Source: Verrucomicrobiia bacterium (GTDB lineage: Bacteria > Verrucomicrobiota > Verrucomicrobiia > Limisphaerales > DTLC01). Taken from it: a DNA stretch of 7,411 nucleotides. The notes under the pieces were generated by a model, which saw only the letters and a program-made list of their open reading frames with translations, had not been told where the DNA came from and did not search any database. The stretch spans positions 1-7,411 of the forward strand of contig JANWZY010000147.1 of the NCBI GenBank assembly GCA_025061935.1, read 5' to 3'. The position numbers were made by a program, and so were the translations under genes. Positions 1 to 6,915 of the stretch are shown one piece after another (within the stretch, counting starts at the first letter, position 1; the number at the start of each line of letters is the position of its first letter).

Positions 1-456
1 ATCGGCCGTGAGCTGCCTGACCACTTTGCCTGGCACGCCCAACACCAGCGAGCCAGGGGGTATATGCGCGCCTTGGGGCACAAGCGCCTTCGCACCCACT
101 AGCGACTGCTCCCCGATCACCGCGCCATCGAGAACCACGGCCCCCATGCCAATCAAAACCTCGTTGCCCACACTGCACGCGTGCACTACGGCCGCATGGC
201 CAACCGTGACGTAATCACCCACATTGCACGGCAGCTCGCCCGCTACATGAAAAACCGCATTGTCTTGAATGTTCGTGTGATGCCCGATCACGATGCTGTT
301 GATGTCGCCGCGCAGCACCGCGCCGTACCACACGCTCGAATAATCGCCCAACACCACATCGCCCACTACCACTGCACCAGGCGCGATAAAAACATCGCGG
401 CCCAGTTTCGGCGTTTTACCCAGATGCGACTCCAGCAATGTTTCAATCTCAGGCAT
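1..456 (-). CDS. Gamma-carbonic-anhydrase-like hexapeptide-repeat protein (3' end cut by the window)
   Basis: Reading the minus strand from the ATG at 456 gives 152 codons open to the window edge, so only the extreme C-terminus is missing. From about residue 20 the protein is a run of hexapeptide repeats (VFIAPGAVVVGDVVLGDYSS and later turns), the mark of a left-handed parallel beta-helix that normally trimerises. It carries the gamma-CA/YrdA/PaaY signature: NIQDNAVFHV (residues 62-71), then VGHAAVVH (85-92). His70, His87 and His92 are placed as the three zinc ligands. R49 and D51 of the LRGD turn and Q64 and D65 also match the family. A metal-dependent hydratase or a non-catalytic relative is expected in the cytoplasm; family members are often inactive as carbonic anhydrases, so activity is unproven. 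The N-terminal leader before the first turn (IETLLESHLGKTPKLGRD) fits this ATG. An in-frame GTG at 471 is an alternative start. No good Shine-Dalgarno is visible. It lies 173 bases downstream of comEC on the same strand. Confidence 0.93.
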   Translation of the reverse strand, partial: MPEIETLLESHLGKTPKLGRDVFIAPGAVVVGDVVLGDYSSVWYGAVLRGDINSIVIGHHTNIQDNAVFHVAGELPCNVGDYVTVGHAAVVHACSVGNEVLIGMGAVVLDGAVIGEQSLVGAKALVPQGAHIPPGSLVLGVPGKVVRQLTAD

Positions 457-524
457 GCATCCGATTAGCACCGACTCGGCGTGAACTTCAATCCAAAAGT
501 CGGTTCGCAGCTTGTCGAATTGTG

Positions 525-606
525 CCGAGGCAGTACTGGGGAACGCGCCTCGGTTCTTCCCGTTGGCCTACTTTGCAGTTGTGCCGCGGCTGGCGCCTCA
601 TGGCGC
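525..606 (-). other. Two hairpins between comEC and the carbonic-anhydrase-like gene
   Basis: Two inverted repeats lie in the 173-base gap. A 7-bp perfect stem pairs 525-531 (CCGAGGC) with 547-553 (GCCTCGG) around a 15-base loop. A 5-bp GC-only stem pairs 593-597 with 602-606 around a TCAT loop, about 25 bases past the comEC stop. Neither is followed by a T-run on the minus strand, so they are poor intrinsic terminators. They could be 3' processing or leader structures, or chance in GC-rich DNA. Confidence 0.25.
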
Positions 607-629
607 GAACCGGCAGCCCGGATTCGACA

Positions 630-3077
630 CTACTCTTGCTGCTCCGCTCCACCTGAGTGCTGTTCTGCAAATAACTCGAGTGCGGTCCGGACCGACCACT
701 TGCCATTAGTGAGCGTGACTTCCACTGCTCCGACCTGGCTGGTGTAAATGACTGTAAACTGCCGGCCGGCGAGCCTGCGGCGGAGTTCTTTCGGCGCACG
801 CCGCGTAGCGGGGAGCTCCGAATCTGCAATGACGACAAGCTTGGGCTTTACCTTTTCAAGCAACGAGTCCGCAACGGCCTGGCTGTCTGCAGGCAGGCCT
901 GCGACCAAAATGTCGGCCTCGAGGTTCTCGTTCCGCTCGATCAGAATCTTTTGGCCCCACCAGCCTAAATCGGATAATAGCAGCACGCGTGTGCCTCGGA
1001 TGGTTCCGTACATCACCAACGCCGCATCGTCAGCCTGTTGAAATCTGTCATCAGGTCGAGGATGGATCACGCGCCACGGCCCGAGCGTATCCCCTTCGCT
1101 CAGGCTGCGCCAGGCAGCTTTGTACCCGCTGAGCTGGGCTATCGTTTGAGCGTAAACCCGCGACCTGAACGGCACCCTGTTGGTTGCTATTTGGACCGGT
1201 CGAAATCGGTCTGCAACAAAGCACGCCCCGCCAATTTGGTTCGCGTGCCCGTGCGTGAGCACGAAGGTATCTAGTCGGTCCACCCCGCGCCCGCGCAGGA
1301 ACGGTTCAAGCACGGATTCGGCTGCGGCCGCGCTACCACAATCGACCAGCAAATCTTGGCCTTTCAGCCCTGAGTCGAAATACACGGCATGGCCACCCGC
1401 AAGCGGCAAAACTGTAAGCCGCGGCGCCGAATGTTCATGCAGCCACTGGATCAGAGCTGCGACGCCAATAGCCCCCAAGCCGCAGACAAGCCCCCGGCGC
1501 AGCTCTCGTTTCTTCAGCCAGCCGCTCAACGCGGCCAGCAAGACCCCGTAGTAGAAGATGAACGCTAATAGCGGCGGGCCCTGCACGTAAAAGTGCCCGA
1601 ACGGCAGCTCGGCGGCGGCCTCACTTATCTTGCTAACAAGCAGCGTCCAGAACCATGCGCTGTGATTGAACAGCGTCGCACACGCTGGGAACCAAGCTGC
1701 GGTAATGATGCCTCCGAGTGCGCTCGCGAGGGCGAGCCCGGCTAAGGGGACCACGATAACGTTCACCACTAACGTGACCGGCGTCACAAGGTTGAAGTAA
1801 TGGGCGATAATCGGCGCCGAGCCAAGCCATGCAGCCAGCGAAGTCGCGAGCGCAGTCCCCAACCAATACCCTGCTCTTAGCAACCATTGGTGCCACCGCG
1901 GCCGCAGCTTGTCCGGCAACAATGGGTCTGGCGCAGTCCATGCATGCCAAGATTCACGGAACCGCCCTGTCAACAGGGCTATGCTAAGGACGACTGCAAA
2001 CGAGAGCTGGAAACTCGCTTGAAAGAGCTGTAGTGGATCCGCAATCAATATTAACAGAGCCGCCGCACCCAAGGAATTCAACACATCACTCGGCCGACTG
2101 GACATCCACCCAAGAATAACAACGCTCATCATGACCGTGGCGCGCACCGCCGACGGTAGCCAGCCCGTCGCAGCCGTGTAGAACCATAGCAACGGGATCA
2201 CCACTGCGCCGCAGATGCGGCGCGGAATCTGAGCCACGCGCAGGAGCGTTACGAGCATTCCTGCAATCAGCGCAATGTGCAAACCGCTGATGGCGAAAAT
2301 GTGCATGGTACCCGACCTCATGAACGGCAGCGCCACATCGTCGGTAAGCACGTCGCGCAGGCCGAGCGTCATTGCGCGGACCAACTGTAGCGGCTCGTCT
2401 TCCGCCGGTAACCCGACCGCAAGCGCAGCTTTTGCCCATGCAATAAACTTGGCGCATACGTGCTGGACCGATGCCGTGTCCGGCTTTTGCAACAGCCGCC
2501 AGTCGTTCGTGCTAGTGACTCGCAACTGGTAATAAATCCCGCGGCGTGCTAAGTGCTGTTTCAAATCAAAAGCGCCATGGGCCACAGGCCCCCTGGGCGG
2601 GCCTATGACCCCGGTCACCTCGACAAGCGCACCGGCACAGTACTCATCCCCCAATAAGCCATTCACGCTGAATGCTACGCGGCCAACGGCATGTTCGAAG
2701 TCCAACCCGGCGCGGCGGAGTGATACTACTTCAATTTGGCCGACTGTGCGCCACCGCTCGGCTCCACCAACTCCGTACGATCGGTGCGTGGGCGGCCCAA
2801 CTAACCGCCCCTGAACCGTTACCAACTCGGGTTTCTCGCCCAGCAGGACACGTAGATCGAACGGGGAAAGAACAGCCTTGTGGAGAGTTAGGTTGGCTGC
2901 GCCAACGAGCACAAACAGCGGCGCGAGCAGATACGGTCGTACCTTGGGAACCAAAAGCGCTATTACCCCCAACGCGCCGGAGCAACACAGCACGCTGTTG
3001 CGCTCGAATGGCACAAATTCGGCAATCAGAACCCCAATCGCGTACAACACCGCTATAGTTAGCAGTGGACGTTTCAT
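630..3077 (-). CDS. comEC: ComEC/Rec2-family DNA-uptake channel with degenerate metallo-beta-lactamase domain
   Basis: The product is 815 aa, the usual size for full-length ComEC. It should form the inner-membrane channel that carries single-stranded DNA into the cytoplasm during natural transformation. Domains in order: N-terminal membrane segments (about 5-65); a soluble DUF4131/OB-like region (about 80-195), including the DLKQHLARRGIYYQL stretch (171-185) typical of the family; the polytopic Competence domain (about 230-545) with the hallmark FAISGLHIALIAG (261-273) and WLPSAVRATVM (306-316); and a C-terminal metallo-beta-lactamase-like domain (about 552-790) containing LLVDCG (576-581). 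The usual HxHxDH/HxDxDH motif reads HGHANQ (609-614), the later GD is SD (702-703), and the HHG-type motif is absent, with AGLPAD (726-731) in its place. Hydrolase activity is therefore doubtful. The start is the first ATG of the frame, followed by a short charged segment and a hydrophobic helix; no well-spaced Shine-Dalgarno is seen. No other competence gene is in the window. Confidence 0.95.
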   Translation of the reverse strand: MKRPLLTIAVLYAIGVLIAEFVPFERNSVLCCSGALGVIALLVPKVRPYLLAPLFVLVGAANLTLHKAVLSPFDLRVLLGEKPELVTVQGRLVGPPTHRSYGVGGAERWRTVGQIEVVSLRRAGLDFEHAVGRVAFSVNGLLGDEYCAGALVEVTGVIGPPRGPVAHGAFDLKQHLARRGIYYQLRVTSTNDWRLLQKPDTASVQHVCAKFIAWAKAALAVGLPAEDEPLQLVRAMTLGLRDVLTDDVALPFMRSGTMHIFAISGLHIALIAGMLVTLLRVAQIPRRICGAVVIPLLWFYTAATGWLPSAVRATVMMSVVILGWMSSRPSDVLNSLGAAALLILIADPLQLFQASFQLSFAVVLSIALLTGRFRESWHAWTAPDPLLPDKLRPRWHQWLLRAGYWLGTALATSLAAWLGSAPIIAHYFNLVTPVTLVVNVIVVPLAGLALASALGGIITAAWFPACATLFNHSAWFWTLLVSKISEAAAELPFGHFYVQGPPLLAFIFYYGVLLAALSGWLKKRELRRGLVCGLGAIGVAALIQWLHEHSAPRLTVLPLAGGHAVYFDSGLKGQDLLVDCGSAAAAESVLEPFLRGRGVDRLDTFVLTHGHANQIGGACFVADRFRPVQIATNRVPFRSRVYAQTIAQLSGYKAAWRSLSEGDTLGPWRVIHPRPDDRFQQADDAALVMYGTIRGTRVLLLSDLGWWGQKILIERNENLEADILVAGLPADSQAVADSLLEKVKPKLVVIADSELPATRRAPKELRRRLAGRQFTVIYTSQVGAVEVTLTNGKWSVRTALELFAEQHSGGAEQQE

Positions 3078-3752
3078 TCCCCGCTGCGCTGCTTCAGTGC
3101 GGCGTTCAAACTCGTCTCAGCACTTGACAAGTACGTACCAAATCCGCGCATATGTTGTCGCGCAAAAAGTGCCGGCCACGCGCCATACAAAACTGCTGGG
3201 ACACTCTTAAGGCTCCCAAACCAAGCTTACTGAAACAGATGCGCTAAACCTGCCACGTTAAAGTACCCCCAGCAACCGAGGCCAACTATTCGAGACACAT
3301 TCTAGGTTATAGAAGCTTGCCATGGCGAGTGACACCTTCTTTCATTAGCGTCGGCCTTCAGCCAGGGTAAAAGTGCCGGTGCTGGCCCGCAAAAACCGTT
3401 TCAACGGTGTTTTGCTGCAAGGCAAATGCTGACCGGCCTGGCACTGCGGACGTTTCAGGCGCTCGGGTAGAGCCGGTGCTGGTCTAGTGGCATGAGAAAG
3501 CACCGCGGAGTTATGCAAAGCTCAATTTAAATGGGATTTTAGCTCGGTGGATATATTGCTGCAGGCCGCCCCCGGCGCCGTGCACTGTGCACTTTAGCCA
3601 TTTATCGAAACTGGCCGAGACGGTTGAGGGGAAATGAACCCTAATTCCACGAGGCGGACAGTTGGGTGCCAACGCTCGTACCCCCAAGCGTGGCGTGTCC
3701 CGGCTAAGCCCGGCACGTCAGCGGTAGGCACACGGAATCCACAGCGCGCGTC
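3078..3752. other. Long stretch without a recognisable gene upstream of comEC
   Basis: About 675 bases carry no reading frame with family motifs on either strand. I looked for rnpB, tmRNA and SRP RNA core motifs and saw none. It presumably contains the comEC promoter on the minus strand; the best pair I find, TTAAGA and TATGGC 17 bases apart (about 3182-3210), is weak. An 11-base sequence, GCCGGTGCTGG, occurs twice, at 3375-3385 and 3472-3482. A 7-base tandem duplication, GTGCACT twice, is at 3580-3593. A bulged hairpin is listed separately. The stretch may be eroded coding DNA, since a decayed gene borders it at the tRNA side, but I cannot show this. Confidence 0.5.
3389..3415 (-). terminator. 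Bidirectional terminator-like hairpin
   Basis: A 27-base inverted repeat: GCAAAA at 3389-3394 pairs with TTTTGC at 3410-3415, and ACCGTT (3395-3400) pairs with AACGGT (3403-3408), with one bulged G. Because the GC-containing core is flanked by A on one side and T on the other, either strand reads as a short stem followed by T residues (five on the minus strand, four after TG on the plus strand). It could end minus-strand transcripts coming from the tRNA direction, or plus-strand antisense transcripts from comEC. The core stem is short (5-6 bp), so this is tentative. Confidence 0.4.
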
Positions 3753-3886
3753 GAATTCCCATGGCTATGGCGCGCTCATGTTCACATTGTCCGGCGCCTG
3801 GCCGGGTTGTCTGAGATGCCGATGTAATGCCTGTGCGCGGGGTTGCTGAGCACGTACACGTAGTATGCGCTGGCCGAGTCTTGCAT
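3753..3886 (-). pseudogene. GIY-YIG endonuclease remnant (UPF0213/YhbQ-like), truncated and frameshifted
   Basis: From an ATG at 3886 the minus strand reads 34 codons to a TGA at 3782-3784. Residues 8-31 give the N-terminal core of a GIY-YIG nuclease: YYVYVLSN (8-15), HYIGISDNPARR (20-31). The tyrosine pair, the YIG and the RR match the family consensus, where YIG and the downstream arginine are catalytic. The family normally continues to about 80-100 aa with an HN motif, then a PW motif and a catalytic glutamate. Shifting frame by one base near 3791 recovers HN-like AATGTG..., reading NVNMSAP, then a stop at 3765-3767, then PWEF at 3753-3764. That fits the expected xPWxLV block, so this looks like a decayed gene with at least one frameshift, one nonsense codon and a lost C-terminus. 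It begins 17 bases after the tRNA CCA on the same strand. A real 34-residue peptide is possible but less likely. Confidence 0.72.
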
Positions 3887-3903
3887 CTGGTGAGCAAAAA
3901 ACC

Positions 3904-3980
<77 letters not shown>

Positions 3981-3992
3981 TCCAGACACCGG

Positions 3993-4023
3993 ATAAGATG
4001 CGATATTGCGCCGTGTTTCGCAA
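3993..4023 (-). promoter_or_regulatory. Possible sigma-70-type promoter of the tRNA-fMet gene
   Basis: On the minus strand TTGCGA (4018-4023) is followed after 19 bases by TCTTAT (3993-3998). A start about 6-8 bases further would place the transcript 5' end just ahead of the tRNA. Spacing is longer than the ideal 17 and the -10 is imperfect, so this is a tentative call supported mainly by position. Confidence 0.3.
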
Positions 4024-4053
4024 GTGTTTTTTGGCAAATGCGCGGCGCGGCTT

Positions 4054-4077
4054 ATGGGTTCACGCGCAGTAACCCAT
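4054..4077. other. Perfect 7-bp inverted repeat upstream of the tRNA promoter
   Basis: ATGGGTT (4054-4060) and AACCCAT (4071-4077) are perfect inverted copies around a 10-base spacer. The element lies about 30 bases upstream of the candidate tRNA -35 and about 125 bases downstream of the fkbM-type stop. It has no T-run on the minus strand, so it is not a typical terminator. It could be a protein-binding site, a transcript 3' structure or chance. Confidence 0.3.
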
Positions 4078-4093
4078 GCATTAGCAGGACCCA

Positions 4094-4119
4094 CTCGAAA
4101 ACTCGAGCCTGATTTTTTT
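4094..4119 (+). terminator. Plus-strand terminator-like stem and T-tract
   Basis: CTCGA (4094-4098) pairs with TCGAG (4103-4107) around an AAAC loop, followed after CCTGA by seven T (4113-4119). The polarity suits plus-strand transcripts only, yet no plus-strand gene precedes it in the window. A second weaker element of the same polarity, palindrome CCCAGCTGGG at 4162-4171 followed by five T, lies just beyond. Stems are short, so confidence is low. Confidence 0.3.
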
Positions 4120-4202
4120 ATTTGCCCCGGAAGCTGCGTCCGACGTTCCTAGTGCTTGTGTCCCAGCTGGGTTTTTCGGATTGTTTGATCTATTTTTGGG
4201 TA

Positions 4203-5036
4203 TTACTTGCGCGCCGCGATTATGTGGCAGCGCGAAGGTTCTAAAGGCGCTTTGTCAAGTATTTCGACGTTATAGCCCCATTCAGACAGGAGTTTGTGGA
4301 TTTCAAACATAAGACGGATATGGTGGACTTCGATAACCAGAAGCGGGGACGCGTTTTTAAAGAAATTGTTGCCGCCCTTTAACACGTGGAGTTCCGCACC
4401 TTCCACATCAATTTTTATGAGGTCAGGGTTGCGGTGGCCGCTATTAATGAGGGTGTCAATGCGCCGCGTGAGCACTTTGCTTCGCTGAAAGCCGCTGTAA
4501 GAGCCTGAGGGTAAGGGGGGTAGCGAACAGGTTAAATGACTTCCGCTGCTTGCTCCACCAATGTTGGAGCTTTGCAAGAAATCCATTTCCCCGTCATTAT
4601 CGCACAGTGCAACCTGCAGTGGTTCGATTCGCCGGCCCAGCGTTGGGTTCCGCTCCAGATGCAGTCTAAGCATCGCGAAGTTGACCGGGTTAGGTTCGAA
4701 TGCTGTTACCTCGGCGCCCAGCGCGGCAAAATACATTGCATGGTATCCTATGAACGAACCCACATCCCAGCAGATTTTTCCGTCCAATTGGATACGCTCT
4801 TGGAGCGTGCTGAAGATGAATGAGTCTAGCTCCCCGGCGAGCATCTCGTCCCAACTGTCTTTTCGTCTTGCTCTTGTCGAACGCGCAGGGACGCACAATT
4901 CTACCCCGCGCAAGGGGCCGTTCTGGATTGTTTGCCAACCGCTCCGCCTTTTTAACGACGCAATGCGCCCCGAAATCGAGCTAAACAATGTTGCGGGTGA
5001 GGTGTGCCAGAGCTTTAGAAGTACAGGTCTAACCAT
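4203..5036 (-). CDS. FkbM-family SAM-dependent methyltransferase
   Basis: The 277-aa product is of normal length for a single-domain FkbM methyltransferase, a family that O-methylates sugars and other hydroxyls in natural products and surface glycans using S-adenosylmethionine. The Rossmann SAM site is clear: CWDVGSFIGYHAMYFA (89-104) is motif I, and AEVTAFEPNP (108-117) has the acidic residue (E114) expected to hold the ribose. The family-defining block DLIKIDVEGAELHVLKGG (205-222) follows, then the strand PLLVIEVH (231-238). The first 60 residues are basic and without a clear signal peptide, so a cytoplasmic or membrane-surface enzyme is expected. The ATG at 5036 is supported by GGAGAG 6 bases upstream. 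It lies 233 bases downstream of the flippase on the same strand, which suggests a role in modifying the exported glycan; that link is inferred. The substrate cannot be told. Confidence 0.93.
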   Translation of the reverse strand: MVRPVLLKLWHTSPATLFSSISGRIASLKRRSGWQTIQNGPLRGVELCVPARSTRARRKDSWDEMLAGELDSFIFSTLQERIQLDGKICWDVGSFIGYHAMYFAALGAEVTAFEPNPVNFAMLRLHLERNPTLGRRIEPLQVALCDNDGEMDFLQSSNIGGASSGSHLTCSLPPLPSGSYSGFQRSKVLTRRIDTLINSGHRNPDLIKIDVEGAELHVLKGGNNFFKNASPLLVIEVHHIRLMFEIHKLLSEWGYNVEILDKAPLEPSRCHIIAARK

Positions 5037-5042
5037 GCGTGA

Positions 5043-5048
5043 CTCTCC
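5043..5048 (-). promoter_or_regulatory. Ribosome binding site of the FkbM-type gene
   Basis: The minus strand carries GGAGAG with 6 bases to the ATG at 5036. It is the best Shine-Dalgarno in the window and fixes the start of this gene. Confidence 0.7.
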
Positions 5049-5178
5049 AAGTATGGCACAGACTTCGGATTAGGCAAGGTTCATCATTGAAGAGCCCTGC
5101 AGTGCGAACACCGACGGTCTTCCAGACTCAGAACGTCAAGCAGCACCCGTTTCAAATGGGGTTTAGCTTCCTCGTCAA

Positions 5179-5202
5179 CACCTGGCGTAGCGCCGTCAGG
5201 TG
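5179..5202. other. Stable hairpin between the flippase and FkbM-type genes
   Basis: CACCTG (5179-5184) pairs with CAGGTG (5197-5202), extended inward by three further pairs (one G:U) to a 9-bp stem with a 6-base loop. It lies about 70 bases beyond the flippase stop. No T-run follows on the minus strand, so it is not a standard intrinsic terminator there; it may be a 3'-end stabiliser, a leader structure of the downstream gene, or an attenuating element. On the plus strand a T5 run comes 14 bases later (5217-5221), which is too far for a classic terminator. Confidence 0.4.
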
Positions 5203-5269
5203 CAGGCAGTTAAATCTTTTTCAAGCGATCGTTTTTCTTAATTCCCCGGCAACTGCGGCGTGAAATTTT

Positions 5270-6691
5270 CTAGTCCTTCCGGCCTGCGCCAGTGGCCGAG
5301 GTTTTTTTACGCTGCCCAAACATGAACTCGGAGAAACTTGTGCGGATGTTTTTTGGGCCTTCGATTGTCCAATACCAGTAGTTAAATGCGCACCCGGCCA
5401 GGAGCGGCGCTAGGACCAATGAAGGCAATCCAATCTGCGTTTTGGTAGCAAGCACAACGGCAATGGCGAGGCTGCATATATTGGTGATAATGGTTGGGAA
5501 AACGAACGGCAACCGATTCTCAGTGGAAATGAGAGTTCCCCAGAACGAAAAATTCATTTCCAGCAGTGCGTTGAGGGCCAAAAGGAGCATCCATGGCCAG
5601 GGCAGAATCGTTTTATTTGATCCGACCTGGCTCAGCGCCCACGGGATGACAATAATCACCCCAGCGACAAGCACGGCGTAAGTAATGAACTGCAGCCAAA
5701 GCCGCGGGCGCAACATGCGTTGCAGCCCGATAAAATCTTCCTTTGTGCGGTACTGGCCTACGAGCGGCCATTTCACCATGGTCCAAACCATAGCCATGCT
5801 GCTACTCATGCTTATCAGTTGCAGAGACAGGCCGTACTCGGCACTGGCTGCTAACCCGAACGCCGCTTGGCAAACCAGCATATTGGCGTGGCCGCCGAGG
5901 TAGCTGCTCAGAAACTGTAGGCCGAGCCGCCAGGTGTTCGGCCAAAGAATCCGCAACAAGCGTTTGGCACTGGCCGGGTCAACTGGACCCGGCGGCTGGC
6001 CAAGGAATCTGATGCAACTCCGGCGCGACAACTCGCGCTGGAGCAAGCTTGATACCAACCCTGCCAGGGGCACGCTGAGCAACCCGCATCCGAGCAAAAG
6101 CAGCACGCACGCTAACGCCAGTTTCACCGCGTAGGCCAAAGTGCCGAGCTGCGCACTCAGCGTGACCTTGTTCATGCTCCGCAAGTACACATTCCACCAG
6201 CCGGCGTACAGTTCCCACGCGGCGCCCACCATTGTTACAGCCCATGCGATCCAAGTGACTGTGGGCATAGTCGTTTCGGCCGAGCGGATCTGGACCATGT
6301 ATGTGCCGAACACGGCCAGGAACGCCAAGGCGCCCAATGCCAGCCACCGGTACAGCGTTTGCGCGGCAAAGAGGAGTTCCCAAAGCAACTTGTAATTCGG
6401 CCCTGCGCCCGGCCCTGCCGGCACGTAACCTTCTGGACGCAGTTCTGTTGCGCCGCCCATGGCGTAGCTGACTGCCCGGCCGATGCTGACCGAAAACCCG
6501 AAGTCTAGAATGGGCACCAGCGCGGCCAGGCTCAGGAACACGTAATACATCCCGAAGTCGGGCTTGGGCAGCAGCTTGACCAGCAACGGCAACAGCAGCA
6601 CGCCCGAGGCGAGCCGCAGCGCATTGAAGACCCAGAACCAAGCGACCGAGGAGCCATAAAGCCGCTTGGCAATGTGGACTAGCTTCTCCAT
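5270..6691 (-). CDS. Polysaccharide flippase-like multi-pass membrane protein (MOP/Wzx type)
   Basis: The 473-aa product is hydrophobic throughout, with about 11-12 likely membrane helices (roughly 14-40, 46-70, 110-132, 142-163, 180-205, 255-275, 283-305, 330-352, 362-385, 395-416, 420-442). The N-terminus has the layout of oligosaccharide flippases: an amphipathic start, RLASGVLLLPLLVKLLP (26-42), then DFGMYYVFLSLAALVPILDFG (45-65), where the DFG..Y and LDFGF elements resemble the conserved start of Wzx/RfbX proteins. Length matches the family (400-500 aa). It would translocate a lipid-linked oligosaccharide across the inner membrane. A Gly/Pro-rich loop (about 78-99) follows the second helix. 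The tail is basic (RKKTSATGAGRKD), consistent with a cytoplasmic C-terminus. The start is set by GGAG 5 bases upstream of the ATG. It is divergent from the glycosyltransferase at 6916. The superfamily is confident; the exact substrate is unknown. Confidence 0.88.
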   Translation of the reverse strand: MEKLVHIAKRLYGSSVAWFWVFNALRLASGVLLLPLLVKLLPKPDFGMYYVFLSLAALVPILDFGFSVSIGRAVSYAMGGATELRPEGYVPAGPGAGPNYKLLWELLFAAQTLYRWLALGALAFLAVFGTYMVQIRSAETTMPTVTWIAWAVTMVGAAWELYAGWWNVYLRSMNKVTLSAQLGTLAYAVKLALACVLLLLGCGLLSVPLAGLVSSLLQRELSRRSCIRFLGQPPGPVDPASAKRLLRILWPNTWRLGLQFLSSYLGGHANMLVCQAAFGLAASAEYGLSLQLISMSSSMAMVWTMVKWPLVGQYRTKEDFIGLQRMLRPRLWLQFITYAVLVAGVIIVIPWALSQVGSNKTILPWPWMLLLALNALLEMNFSFWGTLISTENRLPFVFPTIITNICSLAIAVVLATKTQIGLPSLVLAPLLAGCAFNYWYWTIEGPKNIRTSFSEFMFGQRKKTSATGAGRKD

Positions 6692-6915
6692 TTCGACTCC
6701 GGCACTTGTGTGATACTCACGAAGCGTAAGGGTTGGCCGTTCTTGCCACGTTGGTCAACCACGAAGGCATTTGTCAGCTCGGCCCGCGTCTTGCGCATGA
6801 GCGATTCGACAATTAGGCTGGCAGCCGCGTTCGAACAGTTACGAACGGGCCTGCTGAGCGGAAACGGTTCCGGCGCAGCAGGGGGATTTGAGTTTGCCCA
6901 GCTCAGCTTAGACGG
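6692..6915. promoter_or_regulatory. Divergent intergenic region between flippase and glycosyltransferase genes
   Basis: These 224 bases separate oppositely oriented starts, so promoters for both directions should lie here unless distant ones are used. The flippase Shine-Dalgarno GGAG is at 6697-6700 (minus). I find no convincing -35/-10 pair on either strand and only a weak purine stretch (AGACGG) before the plus-strand ATG. Confidence 0.45.

Noticed and set aside
181..468. 95-codon plus-strand frame over the carbonic-anhydrase-like gene
   Set aside because: The minus strand encodes clear hexapeptide repeats and three histidine ligands; the plus frame is its His-rich shadow.
3078..3752. Possible RNase P RNA, tmRNA or SRP RNA in the long gap
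   Set aside because: The conserved core motifs of these RNAs were looked for on both strands and not seen.
4561..5073. 170-codon plus-strand frame opposite the FkbM-type gene
   Set aside because: No motifs are seen, and the minus strand carries a complete methyltransferase with family-defining blocks.
5979..6641. 220-codon minus-strand frame inside the flippase gene
   Set aside because: It is Arg/Ala/Gly-rich, without motifs, and lies fully within the flippase in another frame; typical of GC-rich shadow frames.
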